Shown here piece after piece: positions 15,536-26,097 of a DNA stretch of 64,000 nucleotides (within the stretch, counting starts at the first letter, position 1; each line of letters opens with the position of its first letter). Source of the DNA: Mycolicibacterium sp. lyk4-40-TYG-92 (lineage in GTDB: Bacteria > Actinomycetota > Actinomycetes > Mycobacteriales > Mycobacteriaceae); contig NZ_JARVRX010000004.1 of NCBI RefSeq assembly GCF_030209435.1, positions 1 through 64,000 on the forward strand. The letters are read 5' to 3'. Below the pieces are notes generated by a model, which made no database searches, was not told the DNA's origin, and was given only the letters and a program-made list of their open reading frames with translations. Made by a program: the position numbers and the translations under genes.

Positions 15536-16393
15536 ATGGGTGCACAGGAACTGTTCGCTGGTGGGGTCGCGGTCATCACGGGTGCCGGCTCGGGGATCGG
15601 GGCCGGCCTGGCCCGGCATGCGGCCAAGCTCGGTATGACGACGGTGCTGGTCGACGTCGACGCCGCCGCGGTCGCCGCCTTGCGCGACGAGCTGTCCGCG
15701 GCCGGCGCAACTGCCGTTGACGCGGTGTGCGACGTCCGGGACGCCGAGGCCGTGCAGGCGCTGGCCGACCGCGTCGATCGCGAGATCGGGCCGGTGCGCC
15801 TGCTGGTGAACAACGCCGGCATCGAGCAGTTCGGCTACCTGTGGGATACCCCGGTCGCCAACTGGGAGCGCGTCATGGACATCAATGTCAGCGGTGTGTT
15901 CCACGGCGTGCGGGCGTTCCTGCCGGCGATGCTGGCGTCGGACGAACCCGCGTGGGTATGGAACATGTCGTCGGTCGGTGGTGTGTCGACAGTGCAACTG
16001 CAAGCGCCGTATATCGTCAGCAAGCATGCCGTGCTGGCCCTGACCGAGTGCCTGCGCGTCGAGGTCGAACTGGCCGGCCACGACAACCACGTCTGCGTGC
16101 AGGCGGTGCTGCCCGGCCCGGTGCAGTCCAACATCTTCGCCGCGGCCGGCGGGGTCGACAGCCAAAGTGGGGACGCCGCCGCCGCCTCAGATTCCGAGCG
16201 CGCGGCGATGTACCAGATCACCACAATGGATCCCCTCGCCGCGGCCGAAGCCATCTTCGAGCAGTCGGCGGCCGGTGGTTTCTACCTGACCACGCATCCC
16301 GAGGCCGTCGCCGGCGCCATGGCCGAACGCGCGCGGGTCCTGAGCGAGCAGGCGATCCCGAAGTTGCGGACCCGCCGGTTCGCTACCGAGTAG
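15536..16393 (+). CDS. Short-chain dehydrogenase/reductase, 285 aa
   Basis: Classical SDR. Cofactor motif TGAGSGIGAGLA (about residues 15-26), a conserved Asp in the CDVRDAEAV region, NNAGIEQFG (about 90), catalytic Ser in NMSSVGGV (about 142) and the Tyr-Lys pair in YIVSK (about 155-159). An acidic residue after beta-2 (VDVDAAAV) suggests NAD preference. It is a single gene between the membrane-protein pair and a convergent TetR gene three bases away. Substrate unknown. Confidence 0.87.
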   Translation: MGAQELFAGGVAVITGAGSGIGAGLARHAAKLGMTTVLVDVDAAAVAALRDELSAAGATAVDAVCDVRDAEAVQALADRVDREIGPVRLLVNNAGIEQFGYLWDTPVANWERVMDINVSGVFHGVRAFLPAMLASDEPAWVWNMSSVGGVSTVQLQAPYIVSKHAVLALTECLRVEVELAGHDNHVCVQAVLPGPVQSNIFAAAGGVDSQSGDAAAASDSERAAMYQITTMDPLAAAEAIFEQSAAGGFYLTTHPEAVAGAMAERARVLSEQAIPKLRTRRFATE

Positions 16394-16396
16394 CCA

Positions 16397-17032
16397 TTAC
16401 GCCAGCGAGGCCAGGAGTGCGGCCAGTCCGTACTCGAACACCGCGTCGTAGTCCGTGGGCGAGCGCAGGGCCTCGACCAGTTCCTGGTCGGGCCAGTCAT
16501 CGCCCCACAGCGACGGGTCCTCTTCCTCGTGCTCGCCGCTGCGGATGGCCGAAAACTGCATCAGCGCAGACGAAATCACGTGGACCTCGATGGACCTCAG
16601 GGCCAGGGCCGCCTGATTGCCGGTGATTCCCAGCGCGGCGAGCTCGGCGGCCAGGGTCTGCTGCACCGACTGGAACAGTGACGGAGTCCGGTCGCGTTCG
16701 TGCGCGATGGCCATCAGGTGCTGGCGTTCGATGAGTGCGGTGCGCTGCGCGCGGGTCAGCGAGACGATGCGTTCTGTCGGGGTGTCGCCGGTGGCGGGCA
16801 GGCTGGCCATCACCTCGATCAGCCGGTCGATCAGGTGGTCGAACAGTTTGTCCCGGCCGCCGACGTGCCAGTAGATCGACGTGACGGCGACGCCGAGATG
16901 CTCGGACAGGCTACGCATGGAGAAACCCTCGACGCCGTCGCGTTCCAGCAAGGCTGCCGCGGTATCCAGGATCATTTGAGCATCAACAGTTTTCGGCGAG
17001 CCGCCGAGACCCCGCTGGTTCAACTCAACCAT
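16397..17032 (-). CDS. TetR-family regulator divergent from amidohydrolase, 211 aa
   Basis: Helix-turn-helix at about residues 18-65, ending in the SIYWHVGGRDKLFDHLIDRL recognition region typical of TetR members with a TetR_C-type ligand domain. An acidic insert (GEHEEEDPSLWGDDW) lies near the C-terminus. The ATG at 17032 is preceded by a strong AGGAGG ribosome site, ruling out longer frames. It is divergent from the D-aminoacylase-type amidohydrolase, which it probably represses through the palindrome at 17113-17129. Confidence 0.9.
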   Translation of the reverse strand: MVELNQRGLGGSPKTVDAQMILDTAAALLERDGVEGFSMRSLSEHLGVAVTSIYWHVGGRDKLFDHLIDRLIEVMASLPATGDTPTERIVSLTRAQRTALIERQHLMAIAHERDRTPSLFQSVQQTLAAELAALGITGNQAALALRSIEVHVISSALMQFSAIRSGEHEEEDPSLWGDDWPDQELVEALRSPTDYDAVFEYGLAALLASLA

Positions 17033-17112
17033 GAGCACCTCCTTTCCGCTTATGTCGATCACCCTAACCGCAGTCGCGTCGGGTCCGGTCGTGGGAACCT
17101 TGTTCCGTTCGC

Positions 17113-17130
17113 CTGTAACGGTGTTACAGT
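17113..17130 (+). promoter_or_regulatory. TetR operator overlapping the amidohydrolase -10 box
   Basis: CTGTAAC-GGT-GTTACAG is a perfect inverted repeat with 7-base arms (17113-17129). TACAGT (17125-17130) inside its right arm is a TANNNT -10 candidate for the rightward gene starting at 17172. Binding here would directly block RNA polymerase. Confidence 0.6.
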
Positions 17131-17171
17131 ACTGCCACTGATGGACGTGCGCTAGCAATGAGGGAGCAGAT

Positions 17172-18932
<1,761 letters not shown>

Positions 18933-19306
18933 CGGGGTTGGAATCCTGATGATTTCAGGAGCGTCGCGGTGCCTTCCGTGCGGCGTCGGCGCGGGAGGAC
19001 CCCGCGGCGACCCGCGCGGATGCGACTCGTGTCGGGTCCCCGGTACGAGCTGCCCGTCGACACGAGGTGCGCCACCAGGATGGCGACGCGCCATGTGAAA
19101 GCCATTGGCAGCAGCCCTTTTTGATGGCGTGCGTCATGCTGCTCGCGGGTCCTCGGTGATCCGATCGGCATGGCCACGGATGCGGCGCTGCCGCCGGCAC
19201 TCTGAGCCGGACCGGAGCTTCCGCACAGCCGCCCAACTATTCCCTTCCCCGGCACCGACGGAGCCGCAGCCGCTGCGATGTGCGCACGGCTCGGCACAGT
19301 GGTCAT
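18933..19306. other. 374-base gap without a supported gene
   Basis: No convincing coding frame on either strand: the open frames here lack a family match and a ribosome site. It contains the short hairpin at 18944-18960 and a 9-base inverted repeat CTCGTGTCG / CGACACGAG (19026-19034 and 19058-19066) around a 23-base loop. The right end probably holds the promoter of the monooxygenase gene at 19307, where CACAGT sits six bases before the ATG. Confidence 0.5.
18944..18960 (+). terminator. Weak hairpin after the amidohydrolase gene
   Basis: TCCTGA and TCAGGA pair perfectly around a five-base loop, 12 bases after the stop codon. The stem is short and there is no T-run, so termination activity is uncertain. 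Confidence 0.3.
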
Positions 19307-20476
19307 ATGTCGGATCGATTTCATCTGGCCGTGGCGTTGGACGGCGCCGGCTGGCACCCGGCCGCGTGGCGCGAGGCCGACGCCCGCCCCGGCGACCTGT
19401 TCGGCGCCGGCTACTGGGCGGACCTGGTCCTCGAGGCTGAACGCGGCGCGCTGGACTTTGTGACCATCGAGGATTCGTTGGCAGTTCAATCCGACGATCC
19501 TTTCGTGCCGGACCGTCGCCTCGATCGGGTCCGGGGCCGGTTGGACGCCGTGCTGATCGCGGCGCGGGTCGCGCCGCATACCCAGCGGATCGGACTGGTG
19601 CCGACGGCCGTCGTCACCCACACTGAGCCGTTCCATGTGTCGAAGGCCATCGCGACCCTCGATTACGTGAGCACCGGCCGGGCCGGCGTGCGCGTCCAGA
19701 TCGCCGGTCGTCCGGATGTCGCTGCGCACTTCGGGCGACGCGAGGCCGCGGACCGGTCGCGGGCTCACGAATACTTCACCGAGACTGCGGATTACGTCGA
19801 GGTACTGCGCCGCTTGTGGGACAGCTGGGAGGACGACGCCGAGATCCGTGATGCCGCGACCGGGCGCTTCATCGACCGGGACAAGCTGCACTACATCGAC
19901 TTCACCGGTCGGTGGTTCTCTGTCAAAGGCCCGTCCATCACACCGCGCCCACCGCAGGGCCAGCCGATCGTCGCGGCATTGGGCCACGGCGAAGCCGGCC
20001 ACGAGTTGATCGCCGCGAGTACCGACATCGGGTTCGTCACGCCTCGGGATGCCGAACAGGCGGCGGAAATCGTCGAGGAGATCCGCGCGCTGCAACAGGG
20101 GGTGGGCCGTGGGGCCGAGGCCCTGCACATCTTCGGCGATGTGGTGGTGTTCCTCGATGACAGCGCGTCGGCGGCACAGGCCCGCCGGCGGCGACTCGAT
20201 GACGTTGCCGGAGCCGAATATCGCAGCGATGCAGTGATTTTCGCCGGAACCGCCGCGCAATTGGCCGACCTGCTGACGGACTGGCAAAGCGCCGGGTTGA
20301 CCGGGTTTCGACTACGGCCGGCGGCCCTCCCACATGACCTGCTCCAGATCACCGAGCAGCTGGTGCCCGAGTTGCGGCGCCGCGGACTCTTCCGCGACGC
20401 GTACGAATCGAGCACGTTGCGTGGACTGCTCGAGCTGCCGCGTCCGTCCAACCGTTACGCAAGGATCAGCCAATGA
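19307..20476 (+). CDS. LLM-class flavin-dependent oxidoreductase, 389 aa
   Basis: Luciferase-like fold: opening FHLAVALDGAGWHPAAW, then ERGALDFVTIEDSLAVQ, HTQRIGLVPTAVVTHTEPFHVSKAIATLDYVSTGRAGVRVQI, and a C-terminal LTGFRLRPAALPHDL. This pattern fits the DszA/NtaA-related monooxygenases acting with reduced FMN. The ATG at 19307 starts the conserved N-terminus; there is no Shine-Dalgarno, but CACAGT lies six bases upstream, so a leaderless start is possible. Its stop overlaps the next monooxygenase by ATGA. First gene of a three-monooxygenase string. Confidence 0.85.
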   Translation: MSDRFHLAVALDGAGWHPAAWREADARPGDLFGAGYWADLVLEAERGALDFVTIEDSLAVQSDDPFVPDRRLDRVRGRLDAVLIAARVAPHTQRIGLVPTAVVTHTEPFHVSKAIATLDYVSTGRAGVRVQIAGRPDVAAHFGRREAADRSRAHEYFTETADYVEVLRRLWDSWEDDAEIRDAATGRFIDRDKLHYIDFTGRWFSVKGPSITPRPPQGQPIVAALGHGEAGHELIAASTDIGFVTPRDAEQAAEIVEEIRALQQGVGRGAEALHIFGDVVVFLDDSASAAQARRRRLDDVAGAEYRSDAVIFAGTAAQLADLLTDWQSAGLTGFRLRPAALPHDLLQITEQLVPELRRRGLFRDAYESSTLRGLLELPRPSNRYARISQ

Positions 20477-21861
20477 GCAAGCCAGTCAAGCAGATTCACC
20501 TCGCAGCGCACTTTCCGGGCGTCAACAACACGACGGTGTGGAGTGACCCGGCGGCCGGCAGCCACATCGAGTTCAGTTCCTTCGCGCATTTCGCGCGAGC
20601 GGCCGAGCGCGGGAAGTTCGATTTTCTCTTCCTGGCCGAGGGATTGCGCCTGCGCGAGCAGAACGGTCAGATTTACGACCTCGACGTCGTCGGGCGTCCG
20701 GACACCTTCACCGTGCTGGCCGCGCTGGCCGCGGTGACCGAGCGAATCGGCTTGACCGGCACCATCAATTCGACCTTCAACGAACCCTACGAGGTGGCTC
20801 GGCAGTTCGCCTCGCTCGACCATCTCTCCGCGGGGCGCGCGGCCTGGAACGTCGTGACATCGTGGGATGCGTTCACGGGCGAGAACTTTCGCCGTGGCGG
20901 GTTCCTGGCGGAGGACCAGCGATACGAACGCGCCAAGACGTTTCTGCAGACGACGCTGGAGCTGTTCGACTCATGGCGCGGCGACGAGATCGTGGCCGAC
21001 AAGTCCAGCGGTGTCTTCTTGTCCGATCCCGACGCCGGCGCGTTCGAACACACGGACAGTCACTTCGACATCCACGGCCGGTTCAACGTGCCACGTAGCC
21101 CGCAGGGCCGCCCGGTGATCTTTCAGGCGGGCGACTCGGACGAAGGCCGCGAGTTCGCGGCGTCCGCTGCCGACGCAATCTTCTCGCGGCACAGCACCCT
21201 GGAGGCCGGGCAGGCGTTCTATACCGATGTCAAGGGCAGGCTGGCGCGCTACGGGCGGCGCCATGACGAATTGCTCATCCTGCCGGCCGCGACGTTCGTG
21301 ATCGGGGACACCGACGACGAGGCTGCCGACCTCGCACACGAGATCCGGCTCGCCCAGGTGTCCGGACAGACCGCGATCAAGTTTCTCGAACAGCTCTGGA
21401 ATCGCGACCTCTCCGACCATGACCCCGACGGGCCGCTGCCTGCGGTCGACCCGGTCGTGGGGGAGAACACCATCGCGCGCGGCCGGGCCAGTGTCCGTAT
21501 GTTCCGGGACCCGCTCGCGATCGCCGCCGAGTGGCGGGCCAAGGCGGAGGCACAGAAGCTCACCACCCGCGAACTGATCGTCGAGGTCACCGGGCGGCAA
21601 TCATTCATCGGATCGCCCCACACCATCGCGGCGACGATCGACGAATTCGTTCAGGCCGATGCCAGTGATGGATTCATCCTCGTCCCGCACATCACACCCG
21701 GCGGGCTCGATCCGTTCGTCGACCGGGTGGTGCCACTACTGCAGGAGCGTGGCACGTACCGCACCGACTACACGGGTGTCACGTTGCGCGACCACCTGGG
21801 ACTGGCGCCGCCGCCGCGGCCGGCGACGCGCGCGAATCTCTCAGCTGAGGTGGCGTCGTAG
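20473..21861 (+). CDS. NtaA/SnaA/DszA-family FMN-dependent monooxygenase, 462 aa
   Basis: Large-subunit flavin monooxygenase. Signature stretches are the N-terminal HLAAHFPGVNNTTVWSDP, FDFLFLAEGLRLREQ, TERIGLTGTINSTFNEPYEVARQFASLDHLSAGRAAWNVVTSWD and ENFRRGGF, all diagnostic of the family that includes nitrilotriacetate monooxygenase and dibenzothiophene-sulfone monooxygenase. Length is typical (about 440-470). It requires FMNH2 from a partner reductase not encoded nearby. The ATG overlaps the upstream monooxygenase stop, and the next monooxygenase starts three bases after its stop. A role in C-S or C-N bond cleavage of an organic nutrient is plausible (inference). Confidence 0.9.
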   Translation: MSKPVKQIHLAAHFPGVNNTTVWSDPAAGSHIEFSSFAHFARAAERGKFDFLFLAEGLRLREQNGQIYDLDVVGRPDTFTVLAALAAVTERIGLTGTINSTFNEPYEVARQFASLDHLSAGRAAWNVVTSWDAFTGENFRRGGFLAEDQRYERAKTFLQTTLELFDSWRGDEIVADKSSGVFLSDPDAGAFEHTDSHFDIHGRFNVPRSPQGRPVIFQAGDSDEGREFAASAADAIFSRHSTLEAGQAFYTDVKGRLARYGRRHDELLILPAATFVIGDTDDEAADLAHEIRLAQVSGQTAIKFLEQLWNRDLSDHDPDGPLPAVDPVVGENTIARGRASVRMFRDPLAIAAEWRAKAEAQKLTTRELIVEVTGRQSFIGSPHTIAATIDEFVQADASDGFILVPHITPGGLDPFVDRVVPLLQERGTYRTDYTGVTLRDHLGLAPPPRPATRANLSAEVAS

Positions 21862-21864
21862 AAC

Positions 21865-22995
21865 ATGGCGACTCCACTGACAGTGCTCGATCTGGTGCCG
21901 ATCTCGTCGGGTTCGACTGCGCCGCAGGCGCTACGCAACAGTGTCGACCTCGCCAAGCGGGCGGAGGCGCTTGGCTATGCGCGCTACTGGTTCGCCGAGC
22001 ACCACCTCAATCCCGGTATCGCCGGAACCTCACCGGCTGTGCTTCTCGCGCTGACCGCTGCGGAGACCTCGACGATCCGTCTGGGATCGGGGGCGGTGCA
22101 GATGGGTCACCGGACCGCGGTGGCGACGGTGGAGGAGTTCGGCCTGCTCGACGCGTTGCATCCGGGCCGGTTCGACCTCGGTCTGGGGCGCTCTGGAGGG
22201 AAGCCGCGCGAACCCAAGGTGCCGGTGAGTGCCTCGGTGGGCACTCGCGCCGCCGGCAATGGTTCGAACGGGCTACTGATTCCGCCGAAGTTCGATCCCC
22301 GGCCGCTGCTGCAGTCTCCACGGTTCGCCCTCCAACGGGCCCTGCTCCAGCTGCCCGGCGCGCAATCGCAGGACTACACCGATCAGATCAACGACATCCT
22401 GGCGTTGATCGCCGGGGTCTACCGCGACGCGGACGGCTTGGCTGCGCGGGTCGTGCCAGGGGAAGGCGCCGACCTGCAAATCTGGATTCTGGGCAGCAGC
22501 GGCGGTGAGAGCGCCGACGTCGCCGGCACCAGAGGACTGCGGTTCGCGAGCAACTACCACGTCGCTCCGTCCTCGGTCCTCGAGGCGACCGACGCCTACC
22601 GGGCTGCGTTCCGTCCCTCGGCCGAACTCGACGAGCCTTACGTCGCCGTCTCGGCGGATGTCGTCGTCGCCGACGATGAGGCGACGGCCCGCGAGCTCGC
22701 CACCGGATACGGCCTGTGGGTGCGCAGCATCCGCACGGCCGAAGGCGCCATCCCGTTTCCGACCCCGGCCGAAGCGCGGGCCCACGACTGGACCGCGGCC
22801 GACCGCGCGCTCGTGGCGGACCGCGTCGACACCCAGTTCGTCGGAACCGCCACGCAGGTCGCCGACAAGCTGGAGCGGCTGCGCGACGCCGCCGGGGCCG
22901 ACGAATTGATCATCACCACCATCACCCACGAGCACCGGGATCGGGTGCGCTCCTACGAGCTGTTGGCCGAGGAGTGGTCCCGACGGGCGTGGTGA
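21865..22995 (+). CDS. MsnO8-type LLM-class oxidoreductase, 376 aa
   Basis: Luciferase-like monooxygenase of the subgroup often labelled MsnO8. It opens LTVLDLVPISSGSTAPQALRNSVDLA, followed by GYARYWFAEHHLNPGIAGTSPAVLL, STIRLGSGAVQMGHRTAVATVEEFGLLDALHPGRFDLGLGRSG and ILGSSGGESADVAGTRGLRFASNYH. Third of three consecutive monooxygenases, separated from the second by three bases. The fatty-acyl-AMP ligase begins 42 bases downstream on the same strand. Substrate unknown. Confidence 0.88.
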   Translation: MATPLTVLDLVPISSGSTAPQALRNSVDLAKRAEALGYARYWFAEHHLNPGIAGTSPAVLLALTAAETSTIRLGSGAVQMGHRTAVATVEEFGLLDALHPGRFDLGLGRSGGKPREPKVPVSASVGTRAAGNGSNGLLIPPKFDPRPLLQSPRFALQRALLQLPGAQSQDYTDQINDILALIAGVYRDADGLAARVVPGEGADLQIWILGSSGGESADVAGTRGLRFASNYHVAPSSVLEATDAYRAAFRPSAELDEPYVAVSADVVVADDEATARELATGYGLWVRSIRTAEGAIPFPTPAEARAHDWTAADRALVADRVDTQFVGTATQVADKLERLRDAAGADELIITTITHEHRDRVRSYELLAEEWSRRAW

Positions 22996-23037
22996 GCCCC
23001 ACATTCGGTGACTGGCGCTGGTGCCTAGGCTGGAGCC

Positions 23038-24840
23038 ATGACACCGGGCAGCGGCCTTTTCAAGATCGAGGACTGCGTCGACGAATCGGGGGCGGTGACG
23101 CTGCCGCCCGGCGCGACGCTGATCGCCCTGATCGACGGGAACATCGCCCATCTGCCCGACATGGTGGCATACCGCTACCTGGACTACTCCGGTGCCGATG
23201 CGCGAACTTTTGAAGTGACCTGGTCGCAGCTCGGGGTGCGGCTCGCGGCCATCGCGGCCCGGGTGCAGGCCGTCACGCAGCGCGGTGATCGAGTTGCCAT
23301 CATGGCGCCGCAGGGGCTCGACTATGTCGCCGGTTTCTTCGCGGCGATCAAGGCCGGCGCCATCGCGGTCCCGTTGTTCGCGCCCGAATTGCCGGGGCAT
23401 GCCGAGCGTTTGGACACCGCGCTCCACGACGCGCGACCGGCGGCGATCTTGACGACGGCCGCGGCGCGCTCGGCCGTCACCGAATTTCTGTCCCAGCACC
23501 CGGACCTGGGTACCCCGACAGTCGTCGCCATCGACGAGGTGCCGGACGACGCGGGCGTCTCTTTCGAACCTGTCCACCTCGAGATCGACGACGTCTCCCA
23601 CCTGCAGTACACCTCGGGGGCGACCCGGCCGCCGGTCGGCGTGGAGATCACCCATAAAGCGGTGGGCACCAACCTGATTCAGATGATCCTGTCCATCGAC
23701 ATGCTGGACCGCAATACGCATGGCGTCAGCTGGCTACCGCTGTATCACGATATGGGCCTGTCGATGATCGGGTTTCCGACGGTGTACGGCGGTCACTCGA
23801 CGTTGATGTCGCCCACCGCGTTCGTCCGCCGGCCGCTGCGGTGGATCAAGGCGTTGTCGGACTGCTCGAAGGTCGGCCGCGTGGTCACTGCCGCACCGAA
23901 TTTCGCCTACGAGTGGGCGGCGCATCGGGGTGCGCCGAGCCCGGGCGACGACATCGACCTGGCGAATGTGGTGATGATCGTCGGTTCGGAGCCGGTCAGC
24001 ATGGACGCCATCAAGAGCTTCAACTCGGTCTTCGAATCGTATGGACTCCCGAAGACGGCGATCAAGCCGTCCTATGGCATCGCCGAGGCGACGCTTTTCG
24101 TCTCCAACATCGCGCCCGACGCGGAAGCGACGGTGCGCTACTTCGACCGCGACCCGCTAGCGTCCGGCGCGGCGGTGCCGGTGTCCGAGGACGCACCGGG
24201 TGCGGTTGCGCAGGTGGCCTGCGGGCAGCCGGCGAGCAGTCTCTGGGTGGTGCTGGTGGACCCGGCCACCGGAGCCGAACAGCCCGACGGTCGAGTCGGC
24301 GAAATCTGGTTGCAGGGCAACAACATCGGCCGTGGTTACTGGGGGCTGCCGGAGGAGACTCGAGAGGTCTTCCACGCTCGGCTGCGCAGTGCCTTGTCGC
24401 TGAACAGTCACGCCGACGGCTCCGATATCGACGGATCCTGGCTGCGGACAGGCGATCTGGGCTTCTACCTCGACGGCGAGCTGTACGTCACGGGTCGTCT
24501 TGCCGACGTGCTCACGCTCGGTGGGCAGAACCACTATCCGCAGCACATCGAGACGACGGCCGCCGACGCGTCACCCCTGGTGCGGCGCGGCTACGTGACG
24601 GCCTTCACCGTGCCGGCCGACGGTGGCGAACAGCTTGTGATCATCGCCGAACGGGCGTCGGGCACGGCCCGCCATGATCCGCAGCCGGCGATCGAGTCGG
24701 TCCATGCGCTGGTCTCGGAGCGTCACGGCGTGACCGTCGCCGACGTGCGACTGCTTCCGGCCGGCGGCATCCCGCGCACTACCAGCGGGAAGCTGGCGCG
24801 CCGCGCCTGTCGAGCCGCCTATCTGGACGGCACGCTGTAG
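23038..24840 (+). CDS. Fatty-acyl-AMP ligase (FadD/FAAL type), 600 aa
   Basis: Activates a fatty acid as acyl-adenylate for transfer to a carrier protein. The ATP-binding motif reads LQYTSGATRPPVGVEITHK, the FAAL variant in which the usual TGxPKG is replaced. YHDMGLSMIGFP, SPTAFVRRPLRWIKAL, KPSYGIAEATLFVS, WLRTGDLGFYLDGELYVTGR and the C-terminal catalytic Lys in PRTTSGKLARRACR are all characteristic. Length fits FAALs (580-620). In mycobacteria FAALs usually sit beside a polyketide synthase; none is here, only three monooxygenases upstream and a TetR downstream. A carrier-protein partner must be elsewhere, or the enzyme has another acceptor. Confidence 0.92.
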   Translation: MTPGSGLFKIEDCVDESGAVTLPPGATLIALIDGNIAHLPDMVAYRYLDYSGADARTFEVTWSQLGVRLAAIAARVQAVTQRGDRVAIMAPQGLDYVAGFFAAIKAGAIAVPLFAPELPGHAERLDTALHDARPAAILTTAAARSAVTEFLSQHPDLGTPTVVAIDEVPDDAGVSFEPVHLEIDDVSHLQYTSGATRPPVGVEITHKAVGTNLIQMILSIDMLDRNTHGVSWLPLYHDMGLSMIGFPTVYGGHSTLMSPTAFVRRPLRWIKALSDCSKVGRVVTAAPNFAYEWAAHRGAPSPGDDIDLANVVMIVGSEPVSMDAIKSFNSVFESYGLPKTAIKPSYGIAEATLFVSNIAPDAEATVRYFDRDPLASGAAVPVSEDAPGAVAQVACGQPASSLWVVLVDPATGAEQPDGRVGEIWLQGNNIGRGYWGLPEETREVFHARLRSALSLNSHADGSDIDGSWLRTGDLGFYLDGELYVTGRLADVLTLGGQNHYPQHIETTAADASPLVRRGYVTAFTVPADGGEQLVIIAERASGTARHDPQPAIESVHALVSERHGVTVADVRLLPAGGIPRTTSGKLARRACRAAYLDGTL

Positions 24841-24923
24841 TCCCGTTCCGCTATGAACGGCATCATATTCAGTTCCGTGGACGCCCGCAGCTGAGATAGC
24901 CGAGCGCGGACGAGCCGTGGGTC

Positions 24924-24953
24924 TTGACTCATGATTATGAATCGGATCATAAT
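24924..24953 (+). promoter_or_regulatory. Promoter and embedded operator of the TetR gene at 24990
   Basis: TTGACT (24924-24929), 18 bases and CATAAT (24948-24953) make a strong sigma70-type promoter. The inverted repeat ATTATGA-ATCGGA-TCATAAT (24934-24953) covers the spacer and the -10 box, so it is a probable autoregulatory operator. It rules out a coding start at 24924. Confidence 0.65.
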
Positions 24954-24989
24954 TCGGCTCGATTGTTCCGCTCAGCCTGGAGTCGCCCG

Positions 24990-25586
24990 ATGCCGCCCGA
25001 CACTCGCCAATCGATGGTGCTCGCCGCCGTCGAGCTGCTCCGGGAGCGCGGCGTCGACGGGGTCACGCTCGACGATGTGTTGAGCCGCAGCGGCGCGCCG
25101 CGCGGCTCGATCTACCACCACTTTCCCGACGGGCGTGCCCAGATCATCGACGAGGCCGCGCAGCTCAGCGGCGATGCCATCTCACGGCTCATCTCGAAGG
25201 CGGCACCCGACGGACCTGCCGCCGTTGTCGACGCCGTCACCAATTTCTGGAGAAAACTGCTGCGTCAGAACAAGTTTGCCGTGGGTTGCCCGGTCGTATC
25301 CATCGCCGTCAGTGCCGCCCCGGGATCGCCGCTGGCTCGGCACGCCAATCAGATTTTCCGCACCTGGCATCAGCTCGTCACCGATTGCCTGGTGACCGAC
25401 GGCCTCGACTCCGTGGCCGCCCGCCGCCTGGCCACCATGTCGCTCGGCGCCATTGAAGGTGCGATCACCATGTGCCGGGCCACATCCAGCCTGCAGCCAC
25501 TCGATGATGTCGACGCCGAGCTGAAGCTGCTGTTGGCAGCCCGGACGCTGTTTGCCGCCGGCACACCTACCCCGAAGGGAAGTTGA
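24990..25586 (+). CDS. TetR-family regulator (LmrA/YxaF-like), 198 aa
   Basis: Helix-turn-helix at about residues 6-53 (QSMVLAAVELLRERGVDGVTLDDVLSRSGAPRGSIYHHFPDGRAQII). The SGAPRGSIYHHFPDGR recognition helix and the FAVGCPVVSIAVSA core of the C-terminal domain are typical of the LmrA/YxaF subgroup. I chose the ATG at 24990 because the promoter and operator at 24924-24953 lie upstream of it; a ribosome site CTGGAG precedes it. Four bases separate its stop from the SRPBCC gene, so regulator, SRPBCC protein and monooxygenase probably form one autoregulated operon. Confidence 0.9.
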   Translation: MPPDTRQSMVLAAVELLRERGVDGVTLDDVLSRSGAPRGSIYHHFPDGRAQIIDEAAQLSGDAISRLISKAAPDGPAAVVDAVTNFWRKLLRQNKFAVGCPVVSIAVSAAPGSPLARHANQIFRTWHQLVTDCLVTDGLDSVAARRLATMSLGAIEGAITMCRATSSLQPLDDVDAELKLLLAARTLFAAGTPTPKGS

Positions 25587-25590
25587 GATC

Positions 25591-26097
25591 ATGGAGTGGA
25601 CCGGTGCGGTGTATGCCGACGCCCCGACCGTCGAGGTGTCGACGTGGATCGACGCGCCCGTGGCACGAGTCTGGGAAGTGGCCTCGGACATCACGGTGAT
25701 GCCAGAGTGCAGCCCCGAGTTGCAGCGGGTCGAGTGGCTCGGGGACTGTGACTCACCTTGTGTGGGTGCCCGTTTCACCGGCCACAACAGCCATCCCGCA
25801 CTCGGGGAGTGGTCGACGGAGTGCGAGATCGTCGAGTACGAACCCGAGCACGTGATGGCCTGGGCCATCGGCGATGCCGGCAACCCGACCGCGACGTGGC
25901 GCTTGAGCCTGCGTCCCGAGGGCACCGGAACCCGGCTGGCGGAATGGGCTCAGATGGGCCCCGCGCCCTCGGGTCTGTCGCTGGCCATCGAGAGGATGCC
26001 CGACAAGGAGCAGAAGATCGTCTTCAACCGGCTCCGCGAATTCGAGTCCGGGATGCAGTGCGCACTGGCATACATCAAGCAGCGGGCCGAGAGCTGA
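25591..26097 (+). CDS. SRPBCC-fold (START/Bet v1-like) protein, 168 aa
   Basis: Small hydrophobic-ligand-binding fold. The opening VEVSTWIDAPVARVWEVASDITVMPECSPELQRVEW, a central GARFTGHNSHPALGEWSTECEIVEYEPEHVMAWAI and a C-terminal long helix (IERMPDKEQKIVFNRLREFESGMQCALAYIKQ) are standard for polyketide cyclase/aromatase-like SRPBCC proteins. The ATG at 25591 follows GTTGAG. Its TGA overlaps the ATG of the next monooxygenase by one base (TGATG), so the two are translationally coupled. It may bind or present the substrate of that enzyme (inference). Confidence 0.85.
   Translation: MEWTGAVYADAPTVEVSTWIDAPVARVWEVASDITVMPECSPELQRVEWLGDCDSPCVGARFTGHNSHPALGEWSTECEIVEYEPEHVMAWAIGDAGNPTATWRLSLRPEGTGTRLAEWAQMGPAPSGLSLAIERMPDKEQKIVFNRLREFESGMQCALAYIKQRAES

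Noticed and set aside
24924-24989. A TTG at 24924 as the TetR start
   Set aside because: This TTG is the first base triplet of a -35 box, and the following codons would cover the -10 box and operator.
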